From Gammaproteobacteria bacterium (GTDB taxonomy: Bacteria; Pseudomonadota; Gammaproteobacteria; Xanthomonadales; Wenzhouxiangellaceae): DNA of 64,000 nucleotides. The DNA is taken from NCBI GenBank assembly GCA_009908385.1, contig JAAAPE010000073.1, forward strand, positions 62,001-126,000. The letters are read 5' to 3'. Below are positions 1 through 8,155 of the stretch, piece by piece; position 1 is the stretch's first letter, and every line of letters begins with the position of its first letter. Below the pieces are notes generated by a model. The model was given only the letters and a program-made list of their open reading frames with translations. It was not told the origin of the DNA and searched no databases. Both the position numbers and the translations under genes were made by a program.

Positions 1-1
1 G

Positions 2-562
2 GGCGTGACGATGTTCCTGCCCGAGGAGGACAAGTACAGCCTCAACAAGACGCAGCTCGAGTCCCAGCTCGCCAGCCTGTTCGGCGGCCGCGTCGCCGAG
101 GAATTGATCTACGGCATGGACAAGGTCACCACCGGTGCGTCGAACGACATCGAGCGGGCCACCGACATCGCCCGCAACATGGTCTCCAAGTGGGGGTTGT
201 CCGACGTGCTCGGCCCGCTGTCCTACGATGAAAGCGAGGACGAGGTATTCCTGGGCCGCTCGGTGACCCAGCACAAGAACATTTCCGATGAGACACACCG
301 GCAGATCGACAAGGAAGTGCGCAAGATCATCGATTCGGCCTACCAGCGGGCCAAGCAGATCCTGACGGAAAAGGACGAGCAGCTTCATCTGATGGCCGAC
401 GCCCTGATGCGTTACGAAACCATCGATTCGAAGCAGATCGACCAGATCATGAACGGCGAGGAGCCCGATCCGCCCGAAGGCTGGGGCGACAGCGAACCGC
501 CATCGGGCGGCGACGGCGACGACAAGGGTGAGGAGCCGTCGGGGCAGCCGGCGCTGGGATAA
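2..562 (+). CDS. ftsH: ATP-dependent zinc metalloprotease FtsH, C-terminal part (partial)
   Basis: This is the C-terminal end of the membrane-anchored AAA+ protease FtsH, which degrades unassembled membrane proteins and some cytosolic regulators. The open frame runs off the left edge, so the Met at base 5 is an internal GTG (Val of GVTMFLPEED). What remains is the peptidase M41 domain downstream of the zinc-binding HExxH, with the family block LFGGRVAEELIYG and the conserved TGASNDIERAT helix region. An acidic, Gly/Pro-rich tail (EEPDPPEGWGDSEPP) follows, typical of a disordered FtsH C-terminus. It lies upstream of folP and glmM as in other gammaproteobacteria, with an alkyltransferase gene inserted in between. 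Identity is clear; the ATPase domain lies outside the window. Confidence 0.97.
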   Translation, partial: GVTMFLPEEDKYSLNKTQLESQLASLFGGRVAEELIYGMDKVTTGASNDIERATDIARNMVSKWGLSDVLGPLSYDESEDEVFLGRSVTQHKNISDETHRQIDKEVRKIIDSAYQRAKQILTEKDEQLHLMADALMRYETIDSKQIDQIMNGEEPDPPEGWGDSEPPSGGDGDDKGEEPSGQPALG

Positions 563-567
563 ATCGG

Positions 568-591
568 GTTGGCTGGTTGGCACCAGCCGAC
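568..591. terminator. Hairpin between convergent ftsH and ada-like genes
   Basis: A 10-bp stem with a 4-nt loop (GTTGGCTGGT / ACCAGCCGAC) sits between two convergent genes. No clear U-run follows on the + strand, and on the - strand the T-run precedes the stem. Its role as a terminator is therefore inferred from position only. Confidence 0.4.
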
Positions 592-607
592 AAAAAGAAC
601 GACAGCG

Positions 608-1438
608 TCACGCGTCTCGCTCCTCCTGCGCCAACAGCGCCCGCTTCCTTTCGATCCCCCACCGATAGCCGCCGAGTCCGCCGTCTGCAGCCACCACCCG
701 GTGGCAGGGCACGATGACGGCCGCGGGGTTGGCGCCGCAGGCCTGTGCCACCGCTCGAGCGCCGCCGGGCAGGCCGACCTGCCGGGCCAGGTCCCCGTAA
801 GTGATCGTCCGGCCGGGCGGGATGTCCTGGAGCGCGTTCCAGACCTTGCGCTGGAAGATCGTGCCGCGCAGGTCCAGGTCCGGGATCGGCCGGGCGGTGG
901 ATGAGCGGTCGATCAGCGCCACTACATCGTTCAGCGTGGAGCGGAAGGGATCCCCGGCCGGTTCCAGCTTGGCTCGCGGAAACCGATGCTGCAGGTCCTC
1001 CATCAGCGACTCGTCCCTGTCGCCCAGAAGAACCGCGCAGAGGCCTTTCGGCGTCGCCGCGACGAGCACGCGCCCGAGGCTGAGCGCAGCCGTGCCGTAG
1101 TGCAGGGTCTCGCCGCGGCCGCCGCGCGCCAGCCGCGAGGGCGACATGCCGAGCCCGTCGCGCGCCGCCTCGAAGGCGCGGCTGGAAGAGCCGAATCCGG
1201 CCTCCAGCGCCGCGTCCGTCACGGCCATGCCCCGGCGCAGCAGTGCGGCGAAGCGGTCGATTCTGCCGTGCCGCAGGAATCGTCCGGGGCTGATCCCGAA
1301 GTGCCGACGAAATACCCGCTGGAAGTGACCCGGGCTGTAGCCGGCCAGTGCAGCCAGGCCGGCCACGTCGATATCGAAATCGTCGCTCGCGGCCTGCCGG
1401 AGGGCACGGGTGAGTCGCTGGCTCTGGTCGTCGTTCAT
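608..1438 (-). CDS. AraC-type HTH / methylated-DNA-cysteine S-methyltransferase fusion (Ada-like)
   Basis: A 276-aa two-domain protein. Residues ~1-95 form an AraC-type DNA-binding domain (YSPGHFQRVFRRHFG, then a second helix pair). Residues ~110-276 form the O6-alkylguanine-DNA alkyltransferase domain with the active-site PCHRV motif and the downstream GGYRWGIERKRALL. It should transfer O6-methyl groups from guanine to its own Cys and may regulate its own gene. The N-terminal Ada domain that repairs phosphotriesters through a Cys4-zinc site is absent, so this is a shortened Ada. The ORF track extends the frame to 2008, but that part overlaps folP antisense; ATG 1438 gives the family-like N-terminus. 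It is divergent from folP, with a 118-bp gap holding both promoters. Confidence 0.9.
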   Translation of the reverse strand: MNDDQSQRLTRALRQAASDDFDIDVAGLAALAGYSPGHFQRVFRRHFGISPGRFLRHGRIDRFAALLRRGMAVTDAALEAGFGSSSRAFEAARDGLGMSPSRLARGGRGETLHYGTAALSLGRVLVAATPKGLCAVLLGDRDESLMEDLQHRFPRAKLEPAGDPFRSTLNDVVALIDRSSTARPIPDLDLRGTIFQRKVWNALQDIPPGRTITYGDLARQVGLPGGARAVAQACGANPAAVIVPCHRVVAADGGLGGYRWGIERKRALLAQEERDA

Positions 1439-1556
1439 GCGATCAGCATATCGCCGGCCGCCGGACCGCGCATTCCGATTTCTGACCGCCCGAACGATCG
1501 CTGCCCGCGCCCCGACACGATAGAATGACGGGTTGGACACTGCCTGATCCCCGCCG

Positions 1557-2405
1557 ATGCCGGAAAAGCTCGAACAGCGCCTGCAGCACGCGCATGCCGA
1601 CGGCCGCACGCTGGTCATGGGCGTGGTCAACGTCACGCCGGATTCCTTTTCCGACGGCGGGCGTTTCCTGTCGCCCGATCGCGCGGTCCGCCACGCGCTC
1701 GAGCTCGTGGCCGCCGGGGCCGATATCCTCGACGTGGGCGGCGAGTCGACCCGGCCCGGCGCGCAACCGGTGGACGAGCAGGACGAGCTCGAGCGCGTCC
1801 TGCCGGTGATAGAGGGATTGGCCGCCGCCACGGACGTGCCGGTGTCCATCGATACGGCCAAGCCCGCCGTGATGCGGCGTGCCGTCGCCGCGGGTGCCGC
1901 CATGATCAACGACGTCAACGGCCTGCGCGCCGAAGGCGCGGTCGATGCGGTGGCCGAACTCGGCGTTCCGGTCTGCATCATGCACATGCTCGGCGAGCCC
2001 CGTACCATGCAGAAGAACCCCGTCTACGAGTCGGTGCTTGACGACATTCGGGATTTCCTGCGCGAGCGCGTGCTCGCCTGCAAGGCGGCCGGCATTCCCG
2101 CTTCCCGCATCGTGCTCGATCCCGGCTTCGGCTTCGGCAAGACCCTTGATCACAATCTCGAGCTGCTCGCTCGACTCGACGAGATCGTGGCGCTGGGCCA
2201 CCCGATTCTGGCCGGGATGTCCCGCAAGTCGATGATGGGCACCATCACCGGCCGGAAAAACCCCGCCGATCGCGTCGCAGCGTCGGTCGCGGCGCACCTG
2301 ATCGCAGCGCAGAAGGGCGCTACAGTCGTGCGCGTCCACGATGTGGCCGAGACCGTCGATGCGCTCAAGACCTTGTCAGCCTTGAAAGCGCACCGCGCAG
2401 ACTGA
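1557..2405 (+). CDS. folP: Dihydropteroate synthase
   Basis: Dihydropteroate synthase joins p-aminobenzoate to 6-hydroxymethyl-dihydropterin pyrophosphate in folate synthesis; it is cytosolic and the target of sulfonamides. The 282-aa length fits the family. Visible signatures are MGVVNVTPDSFSDGG (first pterin-binding motif), DVGGESTRPGA (second), the NDVNG block and the C-terminal DPGFGFGKT and GMSRKS motifs of the TIM barrel. It sits between ftsH and glmM, its classical position, but here a two-gene cassette on the opposite strand separates it from glmM. The long antisense ORFs over this gene are frame shadows. Confidence 0.97.
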   Translation: MPEKLEQRLQHAHADGRTLVMGVVNVTPDSFSDGGRFLSPDRAVRHALELVAAGADILDVGGESTRPGAQPVDEQDELERVLPVIEGLAAATDVPVSIDTAKPAVMRRAVAAGAAMINDVNGLRAEGAVDAVAELGVPVCIMHMLGEPRTMQKNPVYESVLDDIRDFLRERVLACKAAGIPASRIVLDPGFGFGKTLDHNLELLARLDEIVALGHPILAGMSRKSMMGTITGRKNPADRVAASVAAHLIAAQKGATVVRVHDVAETVDALKTLSALKAHRAD

Positions 2406-2413
2406 CTCTTCGT

Positions 2414-2656
2414 TCAGCCAGGTGAGATGAGCGGGGCCAACGCTCGGCCGAACCAGCCGATAACAAGAGCAAGCCCGTAGCCGATGGCGATGCCGTTGAT
2501 GAGATGCTCGCGAGCCTTTCGGTGTTCCTGCGTGGGCCACCTCTTCAGGACCCACGGTTTGACCAGAAGCATCAACAAACCGATAACCGCCAAGGCTATG
2601 ACGTGAATGGCCAGCAAGAACAGTAGGTAATTGGCCACCATTAAATCAGCACTCAT
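2414..2656 (-). CDS. Small two-helix membrane protein of unknown function
   Basis: An ~80-aa protein with two hydrophobic stretches (residues ~6-30, YLLFLLAIHVIALAVIGLLM; and ~50-72) joined by a basic, polar loop (KPWVLKRWPTQEHRKAREH). No family was recognised. The ORF track begins at 2689 (MIVWPS), inside the upstream gene. ATG 2656 gives an 11-bp overlap with the end of that gene and starts just before the first membrane helix, so I prefer it. It is convergent with folP (8-bp gap). Base composition is clearly lower in GC than the flanking folP and glmM, as in its operon partner, so the two probably arrived together. Confidence 0.6.
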   Translation of the reverse strand: MSADLMVANYLLFLLAIHVIALAVIGLLMLLVKPWVLKRWPTQEHRKAREHLINGIAIGYGLALVIGWFGRALAPLISPG

Positions 2657-3467
2657 TTCCCGGGCCTGGATACTCGGCCAGACAATCATCTGTGGCGTTG
2701 CTTGCTCTCCAGCCTTGTATCAGCAATACCACATATGATCCTGCGCAAACCAGTCCATTTGCTTGGTTCGGGGCGCGATTGAATTGCATGCAGGAACCAA
2801 GCGCGACCGAGCCTGCGCCCACTGCTAGAGCCCCTTCCGCGGCAGCGTTTTCACATACTCCGCCTTGTGTTTCGAGCCAATCACGATAGTGCTGTGCGGC
2901 GCATTCTCGCTCTGCTGGTGTATCGCCAAAGACTTCGCTGTAGCCCCCGTCCATCTGAAGTGAGTAGCCAGGTCCCATACCTCCATAACCCATGAATGGG
3001 TTGCAGGGCACAAGATCGCATTGACTGGAGCAGAGTGGGTCACCCAAAAGACAACTGCCGCTCCCGCCATTGATCGACTTGGATGGTGAATAGGGTATGA
3101 CCTCGCCAGGAGGAGGCTCAATGCTCGACGAAGGAAGTCCCCAATCCGGGTCTGGATTCTCAGAGTGAAATGAACGTGCGACTCCTGGGGAGGCGATCGC
3201 CAAATGCAACTCATTCAAGATCTGCGAAGTCTCCGCTGGAGAACTCGATAGATCCGAAGCGACTTCGGAAAATGTGAATTGATGCGAGAACCCCGATTGC
3301 AATTGGACGATTATTTCGCTTGTGGTGTTGTCGACTGTTACGGATCCGTCCGGGAAATAGAGTACAGCCTCCTGATCGGTTGTGTTGACGTAGTGCGAGT
3401 AAGAACTGGCGGCCGTGTAATTCGTGGCCAGAAGGGCGAAAGCCGAGACAAGGACTCTCCAGTACAT
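2646..3467 (-). CDS. Secreted Cys-rich protein of unknown function
   Basis: A 273-aa protein starting with a probable Sec signal peptide (MYWRVLVSAFALLATNYTAAS). The mature part has an N-terminal Thr/Ser-rich region, a Pro-rich linker near residues 115-130, a cluster of cysteines (GSCLLGDPLCSSQCDLVPC) and a C-terminal region with four more Cys around a Gly/Ala-rich hydrophobic segment (AEGALAVGAGSVALGSC). Paired cysteines suggest disulfides in the periplasm or outside the cell. Start choice is firm: GAGGAGG lies six bases before ATG. No family was recognised. GC content is near 50 percent against the mid-60s around it, a sign of transfer. It overlaps the small membrane protein gene downstream and splits the conserved folP-glmM pair. 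Confidence 0.7.
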   Translation of the reverse strand: MYWRVLVSAFALLATNYTAASSYSHYVNTTDQEAVLYFPDGSVTVDNTTSEIIVQLQSGFSHQFTFSEVASDLSSSPAETSQILNELHLAIASPGVARSFHSENPDPDWGLPSSSIEPPPGEVIPYSPSKSINGGSGSCLLGDPLCSSQCDLVPCNPFMGYGGMGPGYSLQMDGGYSEVFGDTPAERECAAQHYRDWLETQGGVCENAAAEGALAVGAGSVALGSCMQFNRAPNQANGLVCAGSYVVLLIQGWRASNATDDCLAEYPGPGNEC

Positions 3468-3722
3468 GCAAGCCTCCTCAAGTTTTCATAAGCCGGACAA
3501 GTTGAAAAAGCGATAGTTGAGTCATACGAACTACCACTTGGACTCCAGGCTGGCAGAATCTGCCCCCCAAGACCATTGATCAAATTCGCCAACGCTTTCA
3601 AATTACAATACTGATGATAATTGGGTCAACCCGGCTACCGGCGCCAGGTGAGCCGTGGTCGGGCCATTGGATGTGAACCGTGATTTTTTCTGTTATTCAA
3701 TGCTTTGGAAGACGCTGATTCT

Positions 3723-5069
3723 ATGAAATACTTCGGAACCGACGGCATTCGCGGCCGGGTGGGCGAGCCGCCGATCACGGTCGACTTCGTGCTCAAGCTG
3801 GGCTGGGCTGCCGGCAGCGTGCTGATCGAGGAGTTCGGCGAGGACGCCGCCGTGGTGATCGGCAAGGACACGCGGATTTCGGGCTACCTGCTGGAATCGG
3901 CGCTCGAGTCGGGATTTTCGGCCGCCGGCGTCGATATCCTCCTGCTCGGGCCCATGCCGACGCCGGCCGTTGCTCACCTGACGCGCAGCATGCACGCGGC
4001 TGCCGGTATCGTGATTTCGGCCTCGCACAATCCCTACGAGGACAACGGCATCAAGTTCTTCTCGCGCGAGGGCCAGAAGCTCGGGGATGAGCTTCAGGCG
4101 GCGATCGAGGCGCGGATGGACGATCCCATCGTACAGGTCGAGCCCGAGCGACTCGGCAAGGCCCGTCGCATCGACGACGCCGTGGGCCGCTATGTCGAGT
4201 ACTGCAAGGGCACGGTGACCTGGGGCACGCGGCTGGACGACCTGAAGATCGTCGTCGATTGCGCCAACGGCGCGACCTACCGCATCGCCCCGGAGGTCTT
4301 TCGCGAACTCGGGGCGGAGGTGATCAGCATCTTCGACCGGCCGGACGGACTCAACATCAACCGCGAGTGCGGCTCGACCCATCCGGACAACCTGGCTCGC
4401 ATGGTCACCGCCGAGCGCGCCGACCTGGGCGTGGCATTCGACGGCGACGGCGATCGCGTGGTGATGGTCGATCACCGGGGCGAATTGGTCGACGGCGACC
4501 AGATCCTCTACGTGCTGGCCGAGGCGCGCCACGCCGACGGCGGGCTCCAGGGCGGCGTGGTCGGCACCGTGATGAGCAATTTCGGGCTCGAGCAGGCCCT
4601 CGGCGAGCGCGATATCGAATTCGTTCGCAGCGCCGTCGGCGACCGTCACGTTCACGAGGCCCTGGCCGAGAGAGGTTGGGTGCTCGGGGGCGAGTCTTCC
4701 GGGCACATCCTCTGCCTCGACCGCGCCTCGACCGGCTGCGGCATCGTCAGCGCGCTTCAGGTGCTGGAAGTCGTGGCCCGCAGCGGCCGCCGGCTGGCCG
4801 ACCTGACGGCCGGCATGACCAAGTGCCCCCAGGTGATGATCAATGTGCCCAGCGGCGCCGGCGGGCGTGATGCGCTCGACGGCAATGACCGGATCCGCTC
4901 GGCCGTGCGCCGCACCGAGGAGGCGCTCGACGGCAGGGGACGCGTCATTCTTCGACCGTCCGGCACCGAACCCGTGGTCCGCGTCACGGTCGAAGGTTTC
5001 GATTCGCAGCAGGTTCAACGGCTGGCCGAGGAACTGGCCGGCTCCGTCCAGCAGGAACTGGCGCCATGA
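3723..5069 (+). CDS. glmM: Phosphoglucosamine mutase
   Basis: GlmM interconverts glucosamine-6-phosphate and glucosamine-1-phosphate for UDP-GlcNAc, the precursor of peptidoglycan and LPS. The 448-aa protein opens with KYFGTDGIRGRVG and carries the phosphoserine loop ISASHNPYEDNG, the metal loop AFDGDGDRVVMVD, the sugar loop GGESSGHI and the C-terminal RPSGTEPVVRV phosphate-binding motif. The ORF track begins at a TTG (3705); ATG 3723 matches the family N-terminus. Its stop overlaps the next start by 4 bp (ATGA), so the oxygenase gene downstream is probably translated with it. The region upstream (3468-3722) is AT-richer spacer that must hold its promoter. Confidence 0.97.
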   Translation: MKYFGTDGIRGRVGEPPITVDFVLKLGWAAGSVLIEEFGEDAAVVIGKDTRISGYLLESALESGFSAAGVDILLLGPMPTPAVAHLTRSMHAAAGIVISASHNPYEDNGIKFFSREGQKLGDELQAAIEARMDDPIVQVEPERLGKARRIDDAVGRYVEYCKGTVTWGTRLDDLKIVVDCANGATYRIAPEVFRELGAEVISIFDRPDGLNINRECGSTHPDNLARMVTAERADLGVAFDGDGDRVVMVDHRGELVDGDQILYVLAEARHADGGLQGGVVGTVMSNFGLEQALGERDIEFVRSAVGDRHVHEALAERGWVLGGESSGHILCLDRASTGCGIVSALQVLEVVARSGRRLADLTAGMTKCPQVMINVPSGAGGRDALDGNDRIRSAVRRTEEALDGRGRVILRPSGTEPVVRVTVEGFDSQQVQRLAEELAGSVQQELAP

Positions 5070-6016
5070 CCACCCACGACACCGGTATTCCGGTACTGTC
5101 CCTCGCCGACTTCGACGGCCGCCGGGGCGACTTCAGCGACCGGCTCGGCCAGGCCTGGCGCGAGTTCGGCTTCGTCGGCATCACCCACCACGGCATCGAC
5201 CAGGGGATCATCGACGAGGCCTACGACGCCTTCCGGGAGTTCTTCGCCCTGCCGGAGGAGACCAAGCTTCGCTATCACCAGCCGGGCAAGGGTGGGGCGC
5301 GCGGCTACACCGGATTCGGCGTCGAGCACGCCAAGGGGCGCGAGGTGCCGGATCTCAAGGAATTCTGGCACGTCGGCCGGGAAATTCCGGACGCCGAGAA
5401 CCCGCACCCGGAGATCCTGATGCCCAACCTCTGGCCCGAGGAAGTACCGGGTTTCCGCGATAAGGCGCTCGCGATCTACAACGCGCTCGAGCGGGTCGGT
5501 GACCGGGTGCTGTCGGCCGCGGCCTGCGACCTCGGCCTGGAGCCCGACTGGTTCGCCGACAAGACCCACTACGGCAACTCGATCCTGCGGCCGCTGCACT
5601 ATCCGCCGATCGACAATGCGCCGGAAGGCGCCGTGCGCGCGGCGCAGCACGAAGACATCAACCTGATCACGCTGCTGGTGGGCTCGCGCGAGCAGGGCCT
5701 GGAGATCCTCACGCGCGACGGCCGCTGGATCGCCGTGACCACGCTGCCGGGCACGATCGTGGTCAACGTCGGCGACATGCTGCAGCGCCTGACCAACCAC
5801 GTCTACCCGTCGACGACCCACCAGGTGGTCAACCCGCCGGGTAAAGCGGCCAGGCGCTCGCGCTACTCGATTCCGTTCTTCCTGCATCCCAATCCCGACT
5901 TCGTCATCGAGACCCTCCCGGGCTGCGCAGGCGAGGGCAACCCCGACCGCTACGAGCCGATCGCCTCGCACGATTACCTGCTCGAGCGACTGCGCGAAAT
6001 CGGGCTGTTGAAGTAG
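5066..6016 (+). CDS. Isopenicillin N synthase-type 2-oxoglutarate/Fe(II) oxygenase
   Basis: A 316-aa non-heme iron oxygenase of the IPNS/2OG superfamily. The N-terminal DIOX_N-like region (WREFGFVGITHHGID, then a plant-like EETKLRYHQPGKGGARGYTG) precedes the jelly-roll core. The iron ligands are visible as HED (AAQHEDINLITLL) and the later H in TTHQVVNPP; the 2OG-binding RxS is RYS (RRSRYSIPFFLHPN). Substrate cannot be assigned. It starts inside the glmM stop codon, so it is translationally coupled to a cell-wall gene, which may be only organisational. Its last 43 bp overlap the convergent monooxygenase gene. Confidence 0.88.
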   Translation: MTTHDTGIPVLSLADFDGRRGDFSDRLGQAWREFGFVGITHHGIDQGIIDEAYDAFREFFALPEETKLRYHQPGKGGARGYTGFGVEHAKGREVPDLKEFWHVGREIPDAENPHPEILMPNLWPEEVPGFRDKALAIYNALERVGDRVLSAAACDLGLEPDWFADKTHYGNSILRPLHYPPIDNAPEGAVRAAQHEDINLITLLVGSREQGLEILTRDGRWIAVTTLPGTIVVNVGDMLQRLTNHVYPSTTHQVVNPPGKAARRSRYSIPFFLHPNPDFVIETLPGCAGEGNPDRYEPIASHDYLLERLREIGLLK

Positions 6017-7497
6017 GAAGTTGGAGCCGCAGACTCTCGCTCGTAGGCCTCGGGATCGAAGCGCCGGAGGCGGCGCCTGAAGTCGAATGTAAAGCCCGGC
6101 CAGATGGTGGTGTTGCGCCCGCTGGTCGGATGCAGGTACCAGCTGCGGCAGCCGCCGGCGTTCCAGACCGACCGCGAAAGGCGACGCTCCACCCAGTCGT
6201 TCCAGGCCCGCTCGGCCGACTCGTTCACCTCCAGCGGGGTGCGGTTCTTTTCGAGATGGTCCAGGGCCGAGAGCAGATAGCGGATCTGCGACTCGATCAT
6301 CAGCAGCACCGAACTGTGGCCCAGGGCGGTGTTGGGGCCGAGCAGGATGAACAGGTTGGGAAAGCCGTGCACCGTCGTGCCCTTGTAGGCGGCCGGGCCC
6401 TCGCGCCATTGCCGGGCCAGGTCGCGGCCATCGCGGCCGATGATCAGGCCGGCCGGAACGGGCTCGGTGGCGCGAAAACCCGTGGCGAGGATCAGGATGT
6501 CGGCGGCGTGCTGCCGGCCGTCGGCGTCGATCACGCCGTCTTCGGTCACGCGTTCGACGGCCCGGTCGACCAGTGCGACGTTGTCGCGGTTGAAGGTCGG
6601 GTAGAAGTCGTCGGAAAGAATCACGCGCTTGCAGCCGATGTCGTAGTCCGGCCTGAATTTTTCCCGCAGCACCGGGTCCCGCACCTGGCGCCGGCGGTGG
6701 CGATGCGCCAGCCAGCGATGGCCGGCCGCGAGCCAGTGCCAGCGCATCAGGGCCGGCACGCGCATCTCGTTGCGGGTCCAGATGGCGAAGCGGGCCAACC
6801 GGAGGAGCATCGGGAAACGCCGGAAGAGGCGCCGTTTCAGCGGGCCGATCGGCCGGTCCCTTCGCGGAATGATCCATGCCGGCGTGCGCTGGAACACGGT
6901 CAGCTGCCGGGCGTGGCGCGCCACTTCCGGAACGAGCTGGGCGGCCGAGGCGCCGGTGCCGACGACGGCGATGCGCTTGTCGTCCAGGTCGAGCGATTCG
7001 GGCCACTGCTGCGAGTGAACGACGTCGCCGCCGAAATCGTCCAGGCCCGGCAGGTCGGGCCAGGAAGGCCGCGACAGGCCGCCCAGGGCGCTGATGAGTA
7101 CCTCGGCCGTGTACGTCCGGCCCCGGCCGTCGGTCAGCCGCCAGCGATTCGATTCATCGAGCCACGCGGCCTCCACGATTTCGGTGCCGGTCTCCAGGTG
7201 GGGCCCGAGCCCGTGCTCGGCGACGAGGCGTTCGAGGTAGGCCTGGATTTCGGCCCGCGGCGCGAAGTGCCGGGTCCAGTCCGGGTTGGGCGCGAACGAC
7301 AGCGAATACAACCGCGAGGGCACGTCGCAGGCGCATCCGGGATAGCGATTGACCCACCAGGTGCCGCCGACCCCCGCGGACTTCTCGAAGATCCGGAAAT
7401 CGCGTTCGCCGCGCTGTCGCAGACGAATCGCCGTGCCGATGCCGGCGAAGCCGGCGCCGATGACGGCGATCCGGTAATGGCTGACGGGCGTGGGCAT
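5974..7497 (-). CDS. Flavin-dependent monooxygenase, Baeyer-Villiger/FMO type
   Basis: A 507-aa class B flavoprotein monooxygenase. The first Rossmann motif is AVIGAGFAGIGTAIRL, followed by the GGTWWVNRYPGCACDVPS block typical of cyclohexanone monooxygenase-like proteins. The fingerprint FxGxxxHxxxWP is present as FGGDVVHSQQWP, next to the second nucleotide motif AVVGTGASAAQL and later ILATGF. It should use NADPH and oxygen to oxidise a ketone or soft nucleophile; the substrate is not evident. ATG 7497 is preferred to the TTG at 7521, which lies within the preceding pdeM gene. Its 3' end overlaps the convergent oxygenase gene by 43 bp. It could be a late addition to the repair operon transcript. 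Confidence 0.88.
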   Translation of the reverse strand: MPTPVSHYRIAVIGAGFAGIGTAIRLRQRGERDFRIFEKSAGVGGTWWVNRYPGCACDVPSRLYSLSFAPNPDWTRHFAPRAEIQAYLERLVAEHGLGPHLETGTEIVEAAWLDESNRWRLTDGRGRTYTAEVLISALGGLSRPSWPDLPGLDDFGGDVVHSQQWPESLDLDDKRIAVVGTGASAAQLVPEVARHARQLTVFQRTPAWIIPRRDRPIGPLKRRLFRRFPMLLRLARFAIWTRNEMRVPALMRWHWLAAGHRWLAHRHRRRQVRDPVLREKFRPDYDIGCKRVILSDDFYPTFNRDNVALVDRAVERVTEDGVIDADGRQHAADILILATGFRATEPVPAGLIIGRDGRDLARQWREGPAAYKGTTVHGFPNLFILLGPNTALGHSSVLLMIESQIRYLLSALDHLEKNRTPLEVNESAERAWNDWVERRLSRSVWNAGGCRSWYLHPTSGRNTTIWPGFTFDFRRRLRRFDPEAYERESAAPTSYFNSPISRSRSSR

Positions 7498-7507
7498 CGA
7501 ATCCAGT

Positions 7508-8149
7508 CTATCCCAGCGCAACGACGCGGTGGCCCGCCGCGGCCAGGCACTGCCAATGCCGGTCGTCTCCTAGGTTATACCCACCGGTGAATCGGCCGAA
7601 GGCCGGCAGGATCAGGTGCTGGTCCCGACGGGCGAAGACCGGCAGCCGCAGTCGCTCGGCTCCCGAGCGGATTCGCGCAACCGGATGGACATGGCCGGAC
7701 AGTCCCGGTTCGGGCCGATCGAGGTTCGTTTCGTGCATGAGGGTGAGGCCGTCGCGCTCGTGGCGGGCGCCGAGGTCGATCATGTCCCAGGACTTCAGCT
7801 GAGGAGCCAGCGCGCGGTCGTGGTTGCCCGGAACGACCCCGATCGCCAGGCCGGGATGGTCCCGGCGCCAGCGGGCGACGACCTCGGGCCAGTTCTCGCC
7901 CGGCTCGGGCGGCGCATGGACCAGGTCGCCCAAAACGATCAGCTCCCGGGCCGGGTGTGCGGCCAGCAGTTGATCGAGGCGCTCGAGTTCGCCGTCGAGC
8001 ACGCTCGCCGGTAAGGCCATGCCGTGGCGTCGGAAGACCTGGTCCTTGCCCAGGTGCAGGTCGGCCACGAGCAGCGCGTCGTGCGCGGGCCACCAGACGG
8101 CGCCCTCGGGCAGGAGTTCCAGGATCTGTCCGGCCAGCTCGATGCGCAT
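7508..8149 (-). CDS. pdeM: Ligase-associated metallophosphoesterase/nuclease PdeM
   Basis: A 213-aa calcineurin-like phosphoesterase with the dimetal motifs DLHLGKD, GDLVHAP, GNHDR and GHVHP. In this family the enzyme is a manganese-dependent DNA nuclease that travels with an ATP-dependent ligase and an Lhr-like helicase. It is the last of four same-strand genes here; only 6 bp separate it from the helicase gene upstream. A role in processing DNA ends before ligation is inferred from the cluster. Identity is strong from motifs and context together. Confidence 0.93.
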   Translation of the reverse strand: MRIELAGQILELLPEGAVWWPAHDALLVADLHLGKDQVFRRHGMALPASVLDGELERLDQLLAAHPARELIVLGDLVHAPPEPGENWPEVVARWRRDHPGLAIGVVPGNHDRALAPQLKSWDMIDLGARHERDGLTLMHETNLDRPEPGLSGHVHPVARIRSGAERLRLPVFARRDQHLILPAFGRFTGGYNLGDDRHWQCLAAAGHRVVALG

Positions 8150-8155
8150 GGCCGG

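Noticed and set aside
608-2008. Long (466-aa) form of the Ada-like protein
   Set aside because: The added N-terminus is antisense to folP and low complexity; ATG 1438 gives the AraC domain start.
1443-2339. 298-aa minus-strand ORF over folP
   Set aside because: Antisense shadow without domains; folP motifs are complete on the plus strand.
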